This document shows, piece after piece, positions 26,428 to 34,686 of a stretch of 64,000 bases of DNA. Below the pieces are notes generated by a model. That model saw only the letters and a list, made by a program, of their open reading frames with translations, was not told the DNA's origin and did not search any database. Numbering within the stretch: position 1 is the stretch's first letter; each line of letters opens with the position of its first letter. Both the position numbers and the translations under genes were made by a program. Source of the DNA: Desmonostoc muscorum FACHB-395 (GTDB lineage: Bacteria > Cyanobacteriota > Cyanobacteriia > Cyanobacteriales > Nostocaceae); assembly GCF_014698035.1 (NCBI RefSeq), contig NZ_JACJSF010000036.1, positions 1-64,000 on the forward strand, written 5' to 3'.

Positions 26428-27402
26428 ATGACATTAATTTTAGCTCTCGATTTTGGCGGAACTAAGCTTGCGGCTGCATTGGTAAATATTGGTTCGAGAA
26501 AGTGGTTGCGTTATGAACGTCGTCTCTCGCCAGTAGGTGCAAATGCTAGCACTGACTTGGAAATTATGCGATCGCTCATTTACTCTCTGCTGGAAGACGC
26601 AAAACCTGCTGCGATCGGTGTCAGCTTTGGCGGCCCGGTTGATGCTTCCACGGGGATGGTGCGACTATCTCATCATGTCGCTGGCTGGGAAAATATTCCT
26701 CTCAAAGCCTTGTTGGAGGATGAGTTTGGCGTTCCTGTTGATGTAGATAATGACGCTAATATTGCTGCTTTGGGTGAACATCGCTTTGGTGCGGGACAGG
26801 GATACGAAAGCCTGTTTTACATTACTGTCAGCACTGGCGTGGGTGGTGGTTGGATACTCAATGGCCAGCCTTGGCGGGGTACTGGTGGAATGGCTGGCGA
26901 AATTGGACATATCGTTGTAGATCCGGCTGGGCCTGTTTGTTTGTGTGGGAAGCGGGGATGTGTGGAACGTTTGGCTTCGGGGCCTTATATGGCGCAAAAT
27001 GTTAGAGAAATTTTGGAGAACGAACCGCAGAGGCGCGGAGGACTCAGAGATGGAGAGGTATTAAGGGGTTTGGTGGGGGGTGATTTAACGTTGCTGACGG
27101 GACAGTTGGTAAGTGAAGCGGCTGCTGCTGGGGATGATTTGGCTAAGGAAGTTTTGCGTAAGGCTGCTTGGGCGCTAGGCGTGGGTATTGGCAATGTAGC
27201 GAACTTGATGAATCCGCAGCGCTTTGTGTTGGGAGGCGGTGTGACGAAGGCGGGAGAGGATTTTTGGCGGGTGGTGCGTCAGGTGGCGCGGGAGACGGCT
27301 TTACCGGAGGTTGATTTTGAAATTGTACCGGCGGTGCTGGGTGATGATGCGCCTTTGTGGGGGGCTGTGGCGATCGCTTCTATGACAATCCCGAATTTGT
27401 AA
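26428..27402 (+). CDS. ROK-family sugar kinase (glucokinase-like)
   Basis: 324 residues. ATP-binding DFGGTKLAAA near the N-terminus, catalytic region VDVDNDANIAALGE, STGVGGG, and the ROK zinc motif GHIVVDPAGPVCLCGKRGCVE. It should phosphorylate glucose or a related hexose with ATP. Residues about 198-212 (ENEPQRRGGLRDGEV) are encoded by a sequence nearly identical to the intergenic repeat at 16646-16675, so the loop seems to have been gained by repeat insertion in frame. The start is immediately after the upstream stop; its own stop touches the next start. Confidence 0.92.
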   Translation: MTLILALDFGGTKLAAALVNIGSRKWLRYERRLSPVGANASTDLEIMRSLIYSLLEDAKPAAIGVSFGGPVDASTGMVRLSHHVAGWENIPLKALLEDEFGVPVDVDNDANIAALGEHRFGAGQGYESLFYITVSTGVGGGWILNGQPWRGTGGMAGEIGHIVVDPAGPVCLCGKRGCVERLASGPYMAQNVREILENEPQRRGGLRDGEVLRGLVGGDLTLLTGQLVSEAAAAGDDLAKEVLRKAAWALGVGIGNVANLMNPQRFVLGGGVTKAGEDFWRVVRQVARETALPEVDFEIVPAVLGDDAPLWGAVAIASMTIPNL

Positions 27403-28068
27403 ATGAGTGAGGCGTGGAGTGTATCAGTGCAAACGGAATTAGTTATTTTTGACTGTGATGGAGTATTAGTAGACAGCGAAGGATTGGGTAATCGCGTTCT
27501 TGTGGAATTTGTCGCTGAGTTTGGACTTGCAATGAAACTTGAAGAAGCTATTTTGTTATTTAAGGGTTGCAAAATGGCTGATTGTGTTGCTGTCATTGAG
27601 CAAAGACTTGAGGAAAAGATGCCGCAAGATTTTGTAACTCAGCTTCGTACCCGTACTGCTGAAGCATTCGAGCGTGAATTACTTCCTGTAGAAGGAATAG
27701 AAGCAGCTTTAGACAAGATTAATCTACCTATTTGCGTTGCTTCCAGTGGCCCACCCGAAAAAATTAAGTTAGCTTTGCGTGTCACTAATCTGTTGTCTCG
27801 ATTTGAAGGGTGCATCTTTAGTTCGTATGAAATTGGAAGTTGGAAGCCAGCACCTGATTTATTCTTATATGCAGCTAAAAATATGGGATTTCAAGCTCCA
27901 TCTTGCACTGTTGTAGAAGATAGCGTTTTGGGTGTACGTGCAGGTGTTGCTGCTGGTATGAGAGTTTTAGGTTACACCGAGCAAAGTGAGGCTCATCTAC
28001 TTGAGGCATCTGGAGCGCATATCTTTTACTCTATGCACCAACTGCCTTCTTTGCTATCACACTATTAG
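27403..28068 (+). CDS. HAD-IA phosphatase (beta-phosphoglucomutase/phosphoglycolate phosphatase-like)
   Basis: 221 residues with all HAD motifs: DCDGVLVDSE near the N-terminus (nucleophile Asp and acid Asp), VASSGPP, a lysine in SWKPAPDLF and VVEDSVLGVRAG. The helical cap between motifs I and II is of the C1 type. It acts on a small phosphorylated metabolite, possibly a sugar phosphate given the ROK kinase just upstream. It is the third gene of a gapless operon. A specific substrate cannot be assigned. Confidence 0.9.
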   Translation: MSEAWSVSVQTELVIFDCDGVLVDSEGLGNRVLVEFVAEFGLAMKLEEAILLFKGCKMADCVAVIEQRLEEKMPQDFVTQLRTRTAEAFERELLPVEGIEAALDKINLPICVASSGPPEKIKLALRVTNLLSRFEGCIFSSYEIGSWKPAPDLFLYAAKNMGFQAPSCTVVEDSVLGVRAGVAAGMRVLGYTEQSEAHLLEASGAHIFYSMHQLPSLLSHY

Positions 28069-28085
28069 ACTATCGGCGCTCTATC

Positions 28086-29189
28086 CTAAATCAAAACCAA
28101 ATTATCCCGGTGAATAACTGTTTCCACACCGGCATAGCCTAAAATTGTAGGAATTTCTCGTGAATGACAACCACGAATCTTTTGCAGATCATTGCTGTTG
28201 TAATTCACAAGTCCTCTGGCAATTTCGTTACCGTTGCTGTCACACAATTGCACAGCATCCTGTATGTCAAACTCTCCTTCTAATGCTTTAATTCCAGCAG
28301 CTAATAAGGATTTTCCCCCTAGAGAAATTGCCGCGATCGCACCTTCATCTAAATACAATTTACCCGCAGGTAAAAGTCCGTAAGCTATCCAACGTTTACG
28401 TGCCGAAGTTGGTTCAGGTTGCGGTTCAAAATGCGTCCCAATCAGTTCACCTTGGATAATTTTTTCGATATTCTGAGGAAATCGCCCTTGGGTAATTACG
28501 GTACGTACTCCCGCCGCGATCGCAATCCTCGCTGCCGAAATTTTTGTCACCATCCCACCAGTACCCCACTGAGAACCTTGGGAACCTATTTGTAATTGAG
28601 CTAATTCTTTAATGCTACTAACTAGAGCGATCGGCCGCGCATCTGGTACGGAACGGGGATCGGCTGAGTACAACCGATCAACATCGGTGAGCAAAAATAG
28701 CCAATCTGCTTCTACTAAGCTAGCAACCAATGCCGAAAGAGTATCATTATCACCAAATTTTAGTTCGTCTATCGCTACGGTATCATTTTCATTGACTATG
28801 GGGATCACTCCCAGTCCCAGTAATTCCTGAAAGGTGTTGTAGGCGTTGAGATAGCGGCTGCGCTGTACTAAGTCACTGCGAGTCAATAATACTTGAGCGA
28901 TCGCCTGTTGCAGGGTAGTAAACAAATCATCATATATCCGAATTAACCTACCTTGTCCAACTGCTGCTACAGCCTGTTTGAGTGCGATCGCTTTAGGACG
29001 TTCAGTTAAACCCAACCGCGCACAACCTACCCCCACAGCACCAGAAGAAACCAAAATTACCCGATGTCCCTGGCTTCTCAAATGGCAAAGTGTTTCCGCC
29101 AAGGTAGCAATAGTGGAAAGTGCTAATTGTCCCGTTTCTGGTTGAGTAAGGCTAGAAGTACCGATTTTTACAACAATTGTTTTAGTCAT
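28086..29189 (-). CDS. proB: Glutamate 5-kinase
   Basis: 367 residues. The N-terminal amino-acid kinase domain shows VVKIGTSSLT, VSSGAVGVGCARLG, NENDTVAIDELKFGDND and GTGGMVTKISAARIA. The C-terminal PUA domain (about 275-367) contains GKSLLAAGI and GCHSREI. It catalyses the first step of proline synthesis, ATP-dependent phosphorylation of glutamate. It is convergent with the HAD gene (17-base gap). The start codon lies at the edge of a heptamer repeat tract. Confidence 0.96.
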   Translation of the reverse strand: MTKTIVVKIGTSSLTQPETGQLALSTIATLAETLCHLRSQGHRVILVSSGAVGVGCARLGLTERPKAIALKQAVAAVGQGRLIRIYDDLFTTLQQAIAQVLLTRSDLVQRSRYLNAYNTFQELLGLGVIPIVNENDTVAIDELKFGDNDTLSALVASLVEADWLFLLTDVDRLYSADPRSVPDARPIALVSSIKELAQLQIGSQGSQWGTGGMVTKISAARIAIAAGVRTVITQGRFPQNIEKIIQGELIGTHFEPQPEPTSARKRWIAYGLLPAGKLYLDEGAIAAISLGGKSLLAAGIKALEGEFDIQDAVQLCDSNGNEIARGLVNYNSNDLQKIRGCHSREIPTILGYAGVETVIHRDNLVLI

Positions 29190-29312
29190 TGGTCATTAGT
29201 CATTGGTCATTAGTCATTGGTCATTAGTCATTAGTCATTGGTCATTGGTCATTAGTAACTGGCGAATGACAACGGACGAATGACAACGGACAAATGACAA
29301 ATGACTAAAGAA
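29187..29312. repeat. Heptamer tandem repeats upstream of proB
   Basis: GTCATTG/GTCATTA units, then GAATGACAACGGAC and GACAAATGAC units, running up to and into the ATGAC of the proB start codon. The gap 29190-29490 holds this tract and AT-rich DNA but no gene. Confidence 0.8.
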
Positions 29313-29490
29313 ATTGTAAAGCGCCAATCCCTCTATAGTGAAGGCTGACGCTTTACGGGTGTATATTTACTTAGTATGAGTTAGGGTCTTTTTTGGCTGA
29401 CCCCATGTTATTAATACTTATGATCCCCGATTTTTGACTTCCAGTAAGATTCCTTAACCATTTCTTTAGATTTACTTTCCTGACGATTTT

Positions 29491-30030
29491 TTAAGTTTTG
29501 TGAATCTTGCTTTTCTTGGGGGTAATGGAGGCTCCTAAGATTTCAGATATCCAAACTTCAAAATTGCGGACGGGATGAGAGCGGAGGGCTGCGTCTGCAT
29601 GGACAATCGGCTCAACTAGAATGGTAAACATCCCCAGGCGATTACCTGCTATGACATCGGTAAATAAGCGATCGCCTACCATCCCCACTTGATGCACTGG
29701 TAGATCCATTGTTCTGACTGCTGCCCTAATTTTGCGTCGAGAGGGCTTGGCTGCACCCAAATAGTAAGGTAAATTGAGCGATCGCGCAATTCCCCCAATT
29801 CGTGCTTCACTCAGGTTGTTACTTACCAAACACAATGCAGTACAGGTACGAATTTGTTCTACCCACTCTCGTAGTTCTGGGGAAGCCATCCCTACTGTAA
29901 AAGGTACTAAGGTTTCGTCTACATCCAACACCAGCCCTTTAAGCCCGTATTTTTGAATAATATCTGGTGTTAGATTCAACACTGAACCTTCTAAAATCAA
30001 GTCAGGTTGCAAAAGGTTGTTCCAGGCCAT
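29491..30030 (-). CDS. YqeG-family HAD-IIIA phosphatase
   Basis: 179 residues from ATG 30030 (a TTG two codons upstream is also open). HAD motifs: VLDVDETLVPF, CLVSNN, KPSRRKIRAA and MVGDRLFTDVIAGNRLG. This is the YqeG family of bacterial and plastid HAD hydrolases. Plant members act as phosphatidylglycerophosphate phosphatases, so a role in phosphatidylglycerol synthesis for thylakoids is plausible but inferred. The gene appears alone. Confidence 0.9.
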   Translation of the reverse strand: MAWNNLLQPDLILEGSVLNLTPDIIQKYGLKGLVLDVDETLVPFTVGMASPELREWVEQIRTCTALCLVSNNLSEARIGGIARSLNLPYYLGAAKPSRRKIRAAVRTMDLPVHQVGMVGDRLFTDVIAGNRLGMFTILVEPIVHADAALRSHPVRNFEVWISEILGASITPKKSKIHKT

Positions 30031-30083
30031 AGTCAACAGTCAAATTTAAATAGCTCAGACAAATGAGCATAACCCAATATAGT

Positions 30084-30843
30084 TTAGTTAGTCGAACTGC
30101 ATTCTGGAATATCTCCCTGAACATTTTGAGATAAAATCCCTAATATCTTATCTATCTCTTTGATGTAATAATTACTCAAATCAATAAATATATCGTTTTC
30201 TTCTAACTTCAAAAACTTCCAAATATCCCAATACTTTTCGGGTTTTGGGGGAAAGGGGAAAGGAAAAGGGTTTGAATTTCCCTTTCCCCATTACCCTTTA
30301 ACCTTTCCCCAGACCAAAAGAGAGATTATTGGGTTTAACCGAAAAGTATTGCCAAATATCCCCTGTAGTTACTGCGCCGTAAATTTTTCTGATTTCATTT
30401 CCTTCTTGTTGATTAAACAATTGTGCTGCCAACATTGCGGCCGCACATTGACCTAATCCACCTTTAATATTTTCATTTTTGGCTTCAATAATAACCACTA
30501 CAGGCACATTAATTGTTAGTTGCTCTTTAGAACGACTGATGATAAAGTCACAATAGCCATTCAGACCGTTTTCTGCATCTACATTAAAATCTGTTCCCGA
30601 AAATAAACTAATTGGATAATTAGCCCTGCGTCTTACCTCCAACAAGATCGGAGTGATAATCATTTCTGAACGAGCTTTTTCAGTATTAATTGCTAAAGCC
30701 AGTTCTGTAGTTTCTTCTAAAGAATTTTTGAGTTTCTCACTTGCCTGTAAAGGTTCTATGTCGGCACATAAATCAGTTTCTTCATCGATGCGGATGCTGA
30801 ATGACTTTTTAAATTTACTTAATGTAAAGTCGCTATAAGCCAT
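30084..30843 (-). pseudogene. PD-(D/E)XK nuclease-like gene split by a small mobile element
   Basis: The 5' part (ATG 30843, with GAGGTG upstream) encodes an acidic N-terminus, MIITPILLEVRRR, GYCDFIISR and VPVVVIIEAKNENIKGG, a restriction-endonuclease-like core with the Asp...Glu-x-Lys pattern. After TTGDIW the frame enters the 123-bp element and stops at 30298-30300. The 3' part resumes beyond the element with WKFLKLEENDIFIDLSNYYI and ends at 30084. Removing the element and one copy of its 10-bp duplication joins both parts in frame into a protein of about 208 residues. Function of the family is unknown; it may be a nuclease or a structural relative. Confidence 0.88.
30229..30351. mobile_element. 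123-bp MITE-like insertion with terminal inverted repeats and target duplication
   Basis: The ends are CAATACTTTTCGG (30229-30241) and CCGAAAAGTATTG (30339-30351), perfect 13-bp inverted repeats. They are flanked on both sides by CCAAATATCC (30219-30228 and 30352-30361). The interior is G/A-rich and C/T-rich (GGGGGAAAGGGGAAAGG, CCCTTTCCCC) and has no ORF. Its transposase must be elsewhere. Confidence 0.9.
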
Positions 30844-31049
30844 TTTCAGCACCTCATGGTAATTTTTTATTTTGGATTAAAAATCCTTGCTAAAATGCTT
30901 TTTTCAGAATTTTAAACAACACAAACTGCCCCAATTTTGTGTCAATGTTTCATTGCTTCCAGATTTAATGGGATATGGTAAAAGGTTTAAGTAGATTTCG
31001 ATTAAAATAAAAATTCAAAATGTAACATTTTCATTTTGAATTTTTATTT

Positions 31050-31622
31050 TTATTCTACTTCATTAAAAAGATGTTCCTCTAACAGGGGTTGCACTTTGCG
31101 AAACTCCTCTGGAGAGAGTAATTCCGGTTCACCTGTTTTTGTTATCCGTGCAAAAAACAACAGGGGATCGAGGGGTGTATAAATTGCATACTCCTGATCT
31201 TCATCATAGAAACTAGCAAGTAACTGTAATTGCTCTGGATCTAAATCTGCCTCTTCATCTTCAATTTCTAAGGTGAAGAGTTCTGATTCTTCAACTGGCG
31301 GTAAATCACCTGCAACCGTCAAAGCATAAGCTGTGTTCTTCAATATCAGATTCTGCTCAGATAATACAGCTTGGGCAGTGGCAAAAATTTGCTCAATGAT
31401 GTTGTCGTCTTCTACCAGAACCGCTTCTTCTTCCTCATCGTCGCCTTCCCAAGAAAAAATCTCTACAGGTGAGTCTACAGGAAGAAGTAAAACGTATTCT
31501 TGTCCATCAACCTCAAGGGAATGCTCTACATAACATTCGAGCGATCGCCCTTTTTCATCGGTTAAAGTGATGGAACCCGCATGAGCGTTATCATTTTCTT
31601 CAGGAAATGGAGGAGAAAACAT
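31050..31622 (-). CDS. DUF3727 domain protein
   Basis: 190 residues, strongly acidic, no membrane segment. The N-terminal half (SITLTDEKGRSLECYVEHSLEVDGQEYVLL in outline) resembles a DUF1292-type small beta domain. The second half fits DUF3727, a family of cyanobacteria and plastids. It lies downstream of the GNAT and ruvX genes in the same direction (141-base gap) and may share their transcript. Function unknown. A short AT-rich gap follows upstream of the nuclease-like pseudogene. Confidence 0.85.
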   Translation of the reverse strand: MFSPPFPEENDNAHAGSITLTDEKGRSLECYVEHSLEVDGQEYVLLLPVDSPVEIFSWEGDDEEEEAVLVEDDNIIEQIFATAQAVLSEQNLILKNTAYALTVAGDLPPVEESELFTLEIEDEEADLDPEQLQLLASFYDEDQEYAIYTPLDPLLFFARITKTGEPELLSPEEFRKVQPLLEEHLFNEVE

Positions 31623-31763
31623 AGCCGAAATGTAAAAATTTAATAAATACCAGCAAGTTGAGAAATCGCTTAACTATTTAATGATATTTTTGTCAACAAA
31701 ATAGCTTTACACGTAGATACAACTGCTAGCTAATCGTTTTTCAGAATATCATGTTAAAAGGTA

Positions 31764-32240
31764 TCAATATTCAATAGCCGCAACTGAACTGCGGGAATTA
31801 GCACGCTTAACATCCAGCCATTGTTGCAAGATCAAAGCGGCTGCCTTGCGGTCAATCAAAGCTTTATGGCGTGATGGAGAGCGGTTTTCAGCAATTAGCA
31901 GTTGCTCTGCTTGAAAGGAAGTTAATCGCTCATCCACATATTCCACAGGCAGTTTCAAGGCTTTAGTAAGTCTTGTAGTAAATTTTTGAACTTGACGCGC
32001 TTGAAATCCTATAGAGCCATCCATTGAATAAGGTAAGCCCATAACTAGGATTTGCACCTCGCGTTCATTAACTATTTGCCGGATTTGCTCGACATCCTGC
32101 TCAAAAGATGTGCGCTCAATTGTGGTAATCCCAGTGGCAATTAAACCCGTGCGATCGCACCCAGCCACACCAATCCGCTTGCGACCAAAATCTAGTCCCA
32201 AAGCTGAAATAAAGGGTTTTGGCTGCTCCTGGGATATCAC
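31764..32240 (-). CDS. ruvX: RuvX/YqgF-family Holliday junction resolvase-like nuclease
   Basis: 158 residues. RNase H-like fold with ALGLDFGRKRIGVA, VMGLPYSMDGS, VEYVDERLTSFQA and IDRKAAALILQQWL, the four conserved blocks of YqgF/RuvX. In E. coli this protein takes part in 16S rRNA 5' maturation; a Holliday junction role was also proposed. The GTG start overlaps the upstream GNAT stop codon by one base and has GGAG six bases before it, so the two are translationally coupled. Confidence 0.93.
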   Translation of the reverse strand: MISQEQPKPFISALGLDFGRKRIGVAGCDRTGLIATGITTIERTSFEQDVEQIRQIVNEREVQILVMGLPYSMDGSIGFQARQVQKFTTRLTKALKLPVEYVDERLTSFQAEQLLIAENRSPSRHKALIDRKAAALILQQWLDVKRANSRSSVAAIEY

Positions 32241-33478
32241 TAATTCTCCTGCTCTGCATCTGCTGATTCAGAAATCGGCGATGCTTCTATGCTTGGGTTT
32301 TTTACCGAAAAGTTAATTGGTTCTGACTTAATTGGCAGTGGTTTATCTGGCGATGGCAGCTTTCCTGGTTGTATCCATGACATTCCACCTGGTATCGGTT
32401 TACGTGCTGGTTGTAAACCTTGCAGCATATCAGTCCACTGAATTCCTTCTAAGGAGACGAATTTAGACTCTCGTAGCTTATGCCACACCGAGCGAGACAT
32501 AACTAATGTGTGTTTTATGCGTTTTGCGCCAATTCGCTCCAAATACTCTTCTCGCTCTGCCTGATAGTCAGAGGAGGCTAGTTGTAACCCTTGCTGAGGA
32601 AAATCTTGGGCAATCCGAGCTAGTTGAGATAACAATTCTGGATACAGCCAGGTGTAAGCAGGATGAACTGTCAGCGTTGCAGAGTGAGGAACTTCTCCCT
32701 TCCGGTCAAGTTGCACCTGAAAATAGCCAATGGCAGCTTTGCGTTGGGGTTCAAATACATAACCACTGACTACTTCTGTTTTCGTCAGCCATTGCTTCAC
32801 TGCATCAGTCAGAGCGCCGAATAAACTGGTTTTGAAGTCGCGGGTATTGCGGTCAAAAACTTGACGTACCAAAGGTGGCATAGATGCCGTATCTAGTTGA
32901 TATAGCAACTGGGCATCAGCATTACTCACTGGCAAAAGGTTGGGCAAATCTGGCTCTGCTTGTGCCAATTCAGCCAGTAATTCTGGCCCAATTTCCCAAT
33001 ACGTCATTTCTGCCAGACGCTGGAATCCATTTTGGCGATATAGTGCCAGCGCCTCTATGTCATTGATGTTAACTTCCAGTAGCCAAGTGCGAGCTTCCAA
33101 AATCGATTCAAAGCAATGACGCAAAAGTTGCGAACCAATTCCTTGTTTATCGACACCACGCTCTAACAGCACTTGATCGATGCGCCAAGTGCTGCGTGTC
33201 CGGTTAAAGGGTGACACTTGAATCATTCCTAGAAGCATCCGCCCTTGCTCTGCCACATAAGCACAGAGGCGATACTGGAGTGGGTTAGGAAACCAACTCA
33301 AAAACTTGAGTAATCCATACCAGCGACGCAGCATGAGCATCTGGCTGATGGCAAAACCTGCTCCCTGGGGAGTAAGGGCTGCGAATGACTCTTGAGTTAT
33401 GCGCTCAATTCCGTCCAGATCCCGGTATTGGACTGGTCGGATAACAACGCTGAGGTTTCTGGGAAGTAATGAAGTCAT
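32240..33478 (-). CDS. GNAT-family N-acetyltransferase with long C-terminal region
   Basis: 412 residues. The N-terminal part (about 10-170) is a GNAT domain with the acetyl-CoA loop RGVDKQGIGSQLL and the following LEVNINDIEALALYRQNGF. The middle (about 190-350) looks like a second, degenerate acetyltransferase-like half (SGYVFEPQRKAAIGYFQVQ...GLQLASSDYQAEREEYLERIG). The last 60 residues are Pro/Ser-rich and probably disordered. Substrate unknown. It is the first gene before ruvX. Confidence 0.87.
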   Translation of the reverse strand: MTSLLPRNLSVVIRPVQYRDLDGIERITQESFAALTPQGAGFAISQMLMLRRWYGLLKFLSWFPNPLQYRLCAYVAEQGRMLLGMIQVSPFNRTRSTWRIDQVLLERGVDKQGIGSQLLRHCFESILEARTWLLEVNINDIEALALYRQNGFQRLAEMTYWEIGPELLAELAQAEPDLPNLLPVSNADAQLLYQLDTASMPPLVRQVFDRNTRDFKTSLFGALTDAVKQWLTKTEVVSGYVFEPQRKAAIGYFQVQLDRKGEVPHSATLTVHPAYTWLYPELLSQLARIAQDFPQQGLQLASSDYQAEREEYLERIGAKRIKHTLVMSRSVWHKLRESKFVSLEGIQWTDMLQGLQPARKPIPGGMSWIQPGKLPSPDKPLPIKSEPINFSVKNPSIEASPISESADAEQEN

Positions 33479-33699
33479 TTTTATTCGAGCCGCTATTTAG
33501 CCTTAACTAACTGCTCTTCAAAGGAACTGCTGCAATAATATTAACTGCTTTCTGCCCTTTACTAGTGCGTCAAAAGTGTGATTTGAGTAATTTAATACTT
33601 AAAAAAGCAGAAAAGCAGACCTTGTGAGAACACCATTGGCGTTAACGTAACAACATCTGCCTTTATTTTATTTGAATTTTGATTAAAATTTGTATATAT

Positions 33700-33912
33700 T
33701 TACAGCCCTTGTCGAGAAACTAGCTTTTCAAAGTGGGCTTGGGTTTGATGGAGTAATTGCTGGCGACTATCTACCAGTGTTTGTTTCAGGGATGGAACAA
33801 GATTGCGAGCTTGCAGAGTCATGTGAAGTTGCAGGTTGGCAACATATTCACTGAAATCTTGATTCACTTCATCTGCGCCCGCATCTGTTAATAAATTTGA
33901 TTCCATTGCCAC
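33700..33912 (-). CDS. Small hypothetical protein, 70 aa
   Basis: I place the start at GTG 33912, six bases after AGGAG; the frame is open to 33951. The product is helical and polar, with the segment EYVANLQLHMTLQARNLVPS and SRQQLLHQTQAHFEKLV. There is no signal peptide or Cys. Not recognised. It stands alone between the GNAT gene and the outer-membrane-like gene. Confidence 0.6.
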   Translation of the reverse strand: MAMESNLLTDAGADEVNQDFSEYVANLQLHMTLQARNLVPSLKQTLVDSRQQLLHQTQAHFEKLVSRQGL

Positions 33913-34050
33913 TGTGTTCTCCTGTGTTAATCCTGTGCTATTTCTCTTCATGACAAAAAATTATCATGTTGTTTGGACTAACTTCTTAATTTGCAATGAA
34001 GTTTAACGCTTCTTATGGATAGCGATCGCAGCAGGGCTTTATTTAGCCCA

Positions 34051-34542
34051 TTAAAATCTCAAACCAACACCACCTTGTACAGAGATAGCTGTACCACCGC
34101 TATCACGGTAGGCATCAAAAGCAATGATGGCGTTGCCAAAAAGCACAGTATTGCTATTTGGGATCATATAATCAATACCTGGTTGTAGAGCAAAACTGAT
34201 TTTGTCGCCCACAGGAGAAGATCCACCACCACCAGCCAACACTAACCCAGCACCCAGGTATGCATCAGCTTGCCAGTTAAGGGGAAAATCGTAAGAAACC
34301 GTTGGCACAACTGCTGTATTATTACCAATTAACACTTGGGCACGCAGTGAAAGCGGTGCTTCCAAAAGCTTGTAGCGCCCAGCTATTACTCCCCCGAATT
34401 GGATACCATCAGTAAAACCAACAGTGGGGCCTATACCTACATAACTGCCATAAGCTACTTGAGCTTGTGCTGGTTTCGTACTAGCCAGACTCAAAACCAA
34501 GCTAGCTCCCAAAACTGATACCAAATATGGAATATACTTCAT
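34051..34542 (-). CDS. Small outer-membrane beta-barrel-like protein
   Basis: 163 residues from ATG 34542, which has GAGGAG seven bases upstream. A signal peptide (MKYIPYLVSVLGASLVLSLA...PAQAQ, cut near residue 28) precedes alternating strands and turns (GSYVGIGPTVGF, SFALQPGIDYMI). The last residue is Phe after GGVGLR, as expected for beta-barrel assembly in the outer membrane. Family not identified; a porin-like or adhesin-like small barrel is likely. The ribosome-binding site is the complement of the Yfr1 small-RNA core, suggesting post-transcriptional control. Confidence 0.78.
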   Translation of the reverse strand: MKYIPYLVSVLGASLVLSLASTKPAQAQVAYGSYVGIGPTVGFTDGIQFGGVIAGRYKLLEAPLSLRAQVLIGNNTAVVPTVSYDFPLNWQADAYLGAGLVLAGGGGSSPVGDKISFALQPGIDYMIPNSNTVLFGNAIIAFDAYRDSGGTAISVQGGVGLRF

Positions 34543-34547
34543 AATCG

Positions 34548-34558
34548 ACTCCTCACAC
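34548..34558 (-). promoter_or_regulatory. Ribosome-binding site with perfect Yfr1 pairing sequence
   Basis: The mRNA reads GUGUGAGGAGU, the exact reverse complement of ACUCCUCACAC, the unpaired conserved core of the cyanobacterial small RNA Yfr1. It covers the Shine-Dalgarno sequence five bases before the start codon of the barrel-like gene. In Prochlorococcus, Yfr1 is known to repress outer-membrane porin mRNAs in this way. Confidence 0.6.
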
Positions 34559-34561
34559 CAA

Positions 34562-34684
34562 TTAGTCATTAGTCATTAGTCATTTGTCATTGGGCATGGG
34601 GCATTGGTTATTTATTCGCCTCATCTACTTCATCCTCCCCTGCTTCCCCTGCCTCCCCTGCCCCTCTGCCCTGCTCCCCTTCCA
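34562..34684. repeat. Heptamer repeats and C-rich repeat tract
   Basis: TAGTCAT/TTGTCAT heptamers are followed by CCCCTGC units (TCCCCTGCCTCCCCTGCC). Fills the space between the barrel-like gene and the RDD-pentapeptide gene. Confidence 0.75.
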
Positions 34685-34686
34685 TT

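Noticed and set aside
30084..30843. Intact restriction-modification or anti-phage system
   Set aside because: Only one nuclease-like gene is present, it is disrupted, and there is no methylase or other partner next to it.
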